Source of the DNA: Siphonodentalium dalli
Lineage: Eukaryota; Mollusca; Scaphopoda; Gadilida; Siphonodentaliidae
Reading direction: 5' to 3'
Length of the DNA: 64,000 nt
NCBI GenBank assembly: GCA_032622095.1
Contig: CP136061.1
Span: 214,178,373 to 214,242,372, forward strand
Below, piece by piece: positions 58,840-64,000 of the stretch (position 1 is its first letter; the number at the start of each line of letters is the position of its first letter). The notes below the pieces were generated by a model. The model was not told where the DNA came from, made no database searches, and saw only the letters and a list, made by a program, of their open reading frames with translations. Both the position numbers and the translations under genes were made by a program.

Positions 58840-59069
58840 AAACATAATCTAGTCTAATAGTATCCACGCCAATACCCCGAGATGCTTCATCTTGGAAAAG
58901 GTGTGAATTTTTGGCCATCCATTTTATTGTGGTTTGTTCAGACTCTTCAGCAATGAGCTGTTTGTGTTTTTGTCGGATAAGATACATTTTGTGTACTATC
59001 GGGCACACATCTTTCAGAATGAAACTTACCCGTTTCCAGGGCATTTTCATAAGGATTACCCGACGCCAT
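58840..59069 (-). other. Weak coding-like segment with a consensus donor
   Basis: Two readings compete on the minus strand. A short frame from ATG at 59067-59069 (MASGNPYENALET) runs into a perfect GTAAGT donor at 59029. A different frame from 59050 stays open for 77 codons with KDVCPIVHKMYLIRQKHKQL and a charged tail. Neither matches a family I know. Confidence 0.25.
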
Positions 59070-59587
59070 GAATTTTCTCCCTGTGGATTTCATCAGTGTC
59101 TATAGTTCCGAGGATATGTCTAGTTTACTATGATTCAGTGGCATACATCTTATACATAGGAGAGGGGTTGGTCGAAAAAATCGAGTAATCTTCTCCTTCA
59201 TGAATTTCGCCTTATGAATTTCATAAATCATTATAGTCTATTCTTCAAGACAAATTCAATTTTTCCTACCAAAATGAATGTAGTTGAACTAATAAACCAG
59301 ATTTCAGTTTATGTACTTTTCATTATAATTCAGCTCAAGTTCAATTTAATTTAGTTTTAACTTTGAGTTTGAACAGTGCCAATAGTTGATAAATTGTGTG
59401 TGTGTCTAGTTAGTTTACTACGGTATGACAGCAGTCCAGTGGCATGATACTGGTATCAAGTCTTATTAATGTCCAGCTGTAATGAACTGAGATTTATGTC
59501 ACCGTGGCAATAATGATCATGTCAGTGACACTTAAAATTACGCCCCGTTTATATGTGTACCTCACTGAAACTATTGCACAGTCCCTC
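59070..59587. other. No feature seen
   Basis: AT-rich non-coding sequence. Confidence 0.45.
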
Positions 59588-60662
59588 CGTACACCATATA
59601 TGTACACTATATGCACAGTATTTATCTATTATAAATATAACACTATCGGGTCTGTATGAAATTTAGCTCGCTTAGTATCGCAATATTTTGCGTTCAATAT
59701 CGCAATAATAAGCGCGATAGATTTTTGGTAATGCGCTATAATTGCGCCTCTTTCAAAATTAAGCGCGCTCAATATCGCAACAAAGGTGCTCCGCAATATA
59801 CAACTTCTTCTGACTGTATTGTCATGATGTACAGATTCAGCTGCTAAAACAAAAACTGGTGTTTTCAATTGACTGGACAATTTCACGCCATTAATATGTT
59901 TTAATTTTACATGTACATAAATTTGAGTTTTAACTGTGATACATGCATGTAGCTTTGTTCTTCTATGTCTCAAAAAGGCATGCCGATTCATGTTTTAGAA
60001 TGGTCGAAATTAGTATTACTCGTAACTGAATAGTGATGGGTTGGCTTATCAGCTATTACTAGTATCATTTTAATTTAAGCCATATTTATACAGTAGTTAG
60101 TGAAAGGTGAACACATTACGCGTGCAGCCTTTTTCGGGATTAAATTCCACGAGGCAGATAACATGTTAGATACTCTGCATCTGCAAAGTTTCAAAAGTAT
60201 TGTTTATCTGTCACTTTATGCATTGAGGATTTATGTTTCATCAAAACTATAATCGTAATATAACTTAAGAACTAAGATGTATTTATCAGTTACGAATAAT
60301 ACTAGTTTCGACAATTGTAAAACATATGAATCGTAATGTCTACCGGAAAATCATATTGTTGCAATGGGAACTGGCTAATGCTACGGCAAATTAGCAGAAT
60401 TAGCAAATTAAGAGCAAAAATTGGTGTTGACCCATGAAAAATACCATTGGTCTGACCTTTATTAGTTACGGCCTTGATATTAATTAAACGGTGTTGAACC
60501 GTAAAAAATACAACGGTCTGACAGTTACTGGTTACAGTCTGCCAGTAACTTAAACAGCTTTGTACCATGGAGCGTGCTACAGCCTGACCGCATGTCCAAT
60601 GTTGGCAGCGATGTTGCGCGGTATGACACCGTTAAAGTGAGGGGCAATTTTTCTTACAGTGC
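59588..60662 (+). mobile_element. Repeat family copy C (5'-truncated)
   Basis: It starts within TGTACACTATATGCACAG and follows copy B (53290-54385) to the terminus TTTTTCTTACAGTG. ACGGT/ACCGT cores are partly decayed. Open frames inside (for example 59629-59991 minus) are not conserved in copies A and B. Confidence 0.75.
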
Positions 60663-60677
60663 ACGCTACCCGCCACA

Positions 60678-60805
60678 CACGGTCGTACAACGGAATGGAT
60701 CGCGACATGCACGGTCGTATAATGGAAGATATTGTAACATGCACGGTCGTATAAAAGAAGGAATCGTAATATGCACGGTCTTAAAACGGAATGAATCATG
60801 ACATT
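60678..60805 (+). repeat. Minisatellite, 4 x 32 bp
   Basis: CACGGTCGTACAACGGAATG and variants start at 60678, 60710, 60742 and 60774. Confidence 0.85.
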
Positions 60806-61449
60806 AATGCCGCGGCCGAGTTGTTTTGAATACGGCAGATTTCTGCAATGCTGACAAATAAAAAAACGACCGTCAGCGTTTACTGCTGTCGTGAAACCAA
60901 GGTTTTTACACCGCCAGATGTTCGGTCGTTCACACATGCATGAGACTTCGATTAGAGCCTTAATCTATATCCGACATCGGAAACATAATATTGCGCGTTT
61001 CTATCAAACTCCATGCAGGGTTTACCTCCCTTGATGAATCGGTAAGTTTGAAAAGAACTATATTTCGAAATGGTGTGATTCGGTTCTCCGGTTATTTTAT
61101 CAACACAAAAATCTAAACGCACGTGTACGACATTGTTACAACTCGCACGGCAAGTCAAACACAAAAGTTCTAAATTGCTGCAATTTTGACGAGTAGCTTA
61201 CAAACATCGTAAAAAAAACTACCGCTCTGATTTTCCATTTTGTCATTATGTTTTAGTGCGGGAATTGTTCTCAAAGCACATAGAAAATTTGACATTGGAG
61301 CGATCGGGTTTCGCCATTTTTGCTGGAAAACCCCATGCTAAATATAGAAACACAGACTAGTACCCAGTCGGTGACAGAGTCAGGAGGAAGTATGACATGT
61401 GCGCTCTGGTAGAGATTGCGTTTCTATTTCAGAGGCACCCATATAAAAA
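60806..61449. other. No gene supported
   Basis: A minus-strand frame at 60952-61164 has a protein-like stretch (FIKGGKPCMEFDRNAQYYV) but begins with a non-ATG codon and has no recognised family. Confidence 0.4.
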
Positions 61450-62285
61450 TGTACCTGGGTAAATCCACCCAGGTTTTTTGGGCCGAAACCCAGGAAAAAA
61501 TCTATCTACCAAGACATCCACCAACCATTAAGACCCCGCGAAACCTGGGTTTTACCATGATTTACCCACCTGAAACTGGATAAAAACCCTGGTTTGGATA
61601 AACCTGGGTGTAATTACCCAGGTGACCACACCCAGGTGTACCCTACCTGGGTGTTTCCCACCCAGGTCTACCCTGGTGTTTCCTACCTGGGTGTTTCCCC
61701 ACCCAGGTGTACCATGGTGTTATTCACCCAGGTGTACCCTGGTGTTTCCTACCTGGGTGTTTCCCACCCAGGTTACCTTGGTGTTATTCACCCAGGTGTA
61801 CCCTGGTGTTTCCTACCTGGGTGTTTCCCACCCAGGTTACCTTGGTGTTATTCACCCAGGTGTACCCTGGTGTTTCCTACCTGGGTGTTTCCCACCCAGG
61901 TGTACCTTGGTGTTATTCACCCAGGTGTACCCTGGTGTTTCCTACCTGGGTGTTCCCCACCCAGGTGTACCTTGATGTTTCCAACCCAGGTGTACCTTGG
62001 TGTTTTTTTTACGCCGGTGTACCTTGGTGTTTTCTTACCCAGGTGGATTTCCCATTGAGATGCACCTGGGTTAGAAAACCCCAAGGTACACCCAGGTAAG
62101 GAAACACCAAGGTACACCTGGGCAGGAAAACACCAAGGTACACCTGGGTAAGAAAACACCAAGGTACACCTGGGTAAGAAAACACCAAGGTACAACTGGG
62201 TGGGAAACACCAAGGTACACATGGGTAGGAAACACCAAGGAACACCTGGGTGAATAACACCAAGGTACACCTGGGTGGGGATACC
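61450..62285. mobile_element. CCCAGGT-rich foldback element
   Basis: The left part (61590-62050) is a tandem array with a 64-bp period (GGTTACCTTGGTGTTATTCA at 61771 and 61835), made of CACCCAGGTGTACC and TTTCCTACCTGGGTG blocks. The right part (62060-62285) has the complementary CACCAAGGTACACCTGGGT in ~26-bp units. The turn is near 62050. The CCCAGG/CCTGGG motif itself is palindrome-forming, so the locus can fold at several scales. Long frames on both strands are repeat artefacts. Confidence 0.85.
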
Positions 62286-63539
62286 AAAGTGAAATGATGA
62301 GGTTGGCAATGAAGTAGATTTTGATGGGATGCAGGGGTATTGTTATCAATGGAGTTGTTTTAGTATAATAGAACATTAAGGAAACTGATTGTGCAGCAAT
62401 ACAAGTTTATTCAAGGACAACAAACTAACTAAAGATAAAATACATGTATAGAAACACATGTAATATATAAATATATAAACTCATTACACTGCATGGGTTA
62501 AAACTTACTGACAACAAGAGTTGGGTTAAAATTTTGATTAAAAAACACTTGCAAAGTCCCTCTTCATACATGTACAATGTATATGGTATGTTAGGCAAGT
62601 TACATGTACATGTAGTTGCAATGTATACCGGTACATGACATACCGGTGGACACAAAAATCATTATTTTAGTTCCAATGTCATTTACCAGAATACATGTAC
62701 ATGTTGTACCTTGCAACTACATCTACAGTGAGGTAGTTTTGTCTCATTTAAACTTTCTAAATGGGTTTCTCCCTTTGAATGACATAAACTAATGTGAGTA
62801 TACACATGAGCTGTGGTGTGAAATACACACCAAAAAATTATTTCTTAGTCTGAGGACATGTTTCCTGTCATTATCTTACTGCTTACAAATATAGATTTGT
62901 AATAATGTGCTGTAATGCTCCAGAAATAGTCATATTTTGTCCTGGTTCATAAGAACATATTATTTCTTAGTGTTAGAAGGACATGTTGTCTGTTATTATT
63001 TGACTCATAAACCCCCAAAATGTACATGTAAACAGAACATTTGGGAAAGAGACACCATCTTTATCCTTTTTTATATCAGTACTAAGTAGCAATATTGATC
63101 AGATAGCAAAATATGCTATAAATAGATTTCAGATGGTAGAGATTAAACAATCACATTAATTGCACCAACTCGAAACAGTTAACATACCCTGTATAATACA
63201 GACTATGATCAAGGAGGTGTCACACACACCCCCACCCCGCTTTGGTATGTGATATTCAAGCCATTTTCAGGTGGTATGCTATATACATGTACATACCCAA
63301 TGTTATCTGGTACTAGGATTTCACACGGCAATATAACCGGCATTCACGATTCAGAAAAAGGCTAGTATGCAGATATAATAGCAGAAAATTATACAAATTT
63401 TGAGTATTTTCCAGCTTAAACAGACCCAAGTGATATATTTTTATCTAATTCAGTCTAATGGCTCTTGATATGTTGATGTTTTGGATACTATTTCAGCAAA
63501 TGTGAGAAAAAGTGGCTTCTTTGGGGCATCAGCTTGTCT
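62286..63539. other. No feature seen
   Basis: AT-rich, with several TACATGTACATG dimers; no gene. Confidence 0.45.
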
Positions 63540-63860
63540 GAAAAATATATCAAGGTCCCCTAAATCCGATACTACATTTCAGAACAATCCAACCAGTGTC
63601 CCATGAAATGGTGGATAATAAACTATCATACCAAATTTGATTCAGATTTGATCACACAAACTAAAATTATGATGCGGAAACCAGAAATTAACACGATTCT
63701 AAGTCGAAAAAGGGCCATAACTCTCGCAAAAATGAGCGGAGCACACCCATATTCGAACTTGACCTGTATTTTGGTCTGATAAACTTACATACCACATTTG
63801 GTTCAGATATGATCACACAAACTGAAGTTATCATCCGGAAACCTAAAATTTTCAAAGTTT
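63540..63860 (-). repeat. ~171-bp satellite monomers, minus orientation
   Basis: GGCCATAACTCTCGCAAAAA, TTCGAACTTGACCTGTATTT and TTATCATCCGGAAACC are the complements of the landmarks in 5030-5995. About two diverged monomers. Confidence 0.75.
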
Positions 63861-63973
63861 AAATGTCTATTAGGCGACACCAATTTTTAAGTCTGGTTTA
63901 CGAACATGTGGGCTGATGTGGGGAGAAAAAAAGTAGATGCAGGAGGGAAAAAAATAAAAATTAAAAAAATTGT

Positions 63974-63991
63974 CCCCCCCCCCCCCCCCCC
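63974..63991. repeat. C18 tract
   Basis: Homopolymer of C near the window end. Confidence 0.9.
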
Positions 63992-64000
63992 AATTTATAT

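Noticed and set aside
59629-59991. 120-codon minus-strand frame
   Set aside because: Inside repeat family copy C; the frame is not kept in copies A and B.
60952-61164. 70-codon minus-strand frame with protein-like residues
   Set aside because: Begins with a non-ATG codon and matches no family; insufficient evidence.
61594-62376. Several long overlapping frames on both strands rich in PGVPWC-like repeats
   Set aside because: Same cause: tandem CCCAGGTGTACC repeats without stops in multiple frames on both strands.

Overview
This is eukaryotic, animal DNA. It is AT-rich and intron-containing, and most of it is made of small DNA transposons, foldback/MITE elements, minisatellites and a tRNA-derived SINE. 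The repeat vocabulary (about 171-bp tandem units with a 'GAGTTATGCCCC' block, hAT ends reading CAGAGGCGGACTGG, TTAA-flanked MITEs, a Meta-SINE-like element) together with an AMDHD1-type gene suggests a lophotrochozoan, most likely a mollusc. That taxonomic call is inference from repeat types, not from a marker gene.

One host gene is firmly recognised, on the minus strand. Three exons of an imidazolonepropionase (AMDHD1 / HutI-like; histidine degradation) lie at 56866-57091, 38415-38633 and 37314-37474. All three have consensus splice sites and matching phases. The first and second are separated by an 18.2-kb intron packed with mobile elements. The N-terminal exons and the last exon were not found. 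Downstream of the third exon, two partial copies of that exon, each with its splice donor kept, sit in an inverted repeat at 34513-35442.

The second recognised coding unit is a complete but decayed hAT transposon at 15717-18199, with an 8-bp target duplication GTTCACAT and 11-bp terminal inverted repeats. Its ZBED-like transposase is broken by one frameshift near 16855 and has lost a zinc-binding cysteine.

Layout by region. 1-7.5 kb: hairpin MITEs, a non-autonomous hAT, and ~158-bp and ~171-bp tandem arrays. 7.5-10.7 kb: an element with terminal inverted repeats of nearly 1 kb. 12-13 kb: a 33-bp palindromic minisatellite. 13.2-15 kb: repeat family copy A with a nested mariner-like MITE. 15.7-18.2 kb: the hAT. 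18.7-21.6 kb: two further inverted-repeat elements. 22.3-23.3 kb: a 32-bp minisatellite with an 11-unit higher-order duplication. 23.3-30.2 kb: TTAA MITEs. 30.7-31.4 and 46.7-48.8 kb: one transposon family, two copies. 34.5-38.6 kb: gene exons and exon fragments. 38.6-56.8 kb: the large intron, with LINE relics, hairpins, a SINE and family copy B. 55.5-56.5 kb: a hAT MITE carrying long poly-G and poly-C runs. 57.4-58.2 kb: an unidentified broken protein-coding stretch on the minus strand. 59.6-62.3 kb: family copy C, a small minisatellite, and a CCCAGG-rich foldback. 63.5-64 kb: the ~171-bp satellite again, inverted.

Two paralogous host segments (around 15.7/18.2 kb and 23.3/24.5 kb) carry different transposons at different sites. 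Each therefore acts as the empty-site control for the other and fixes the ends of three insertions. No tRNA, rRNA or CRISPR gene was seen. All repeat alignments were made by eye, so lengths and boundaries of diverged elements are approximate.
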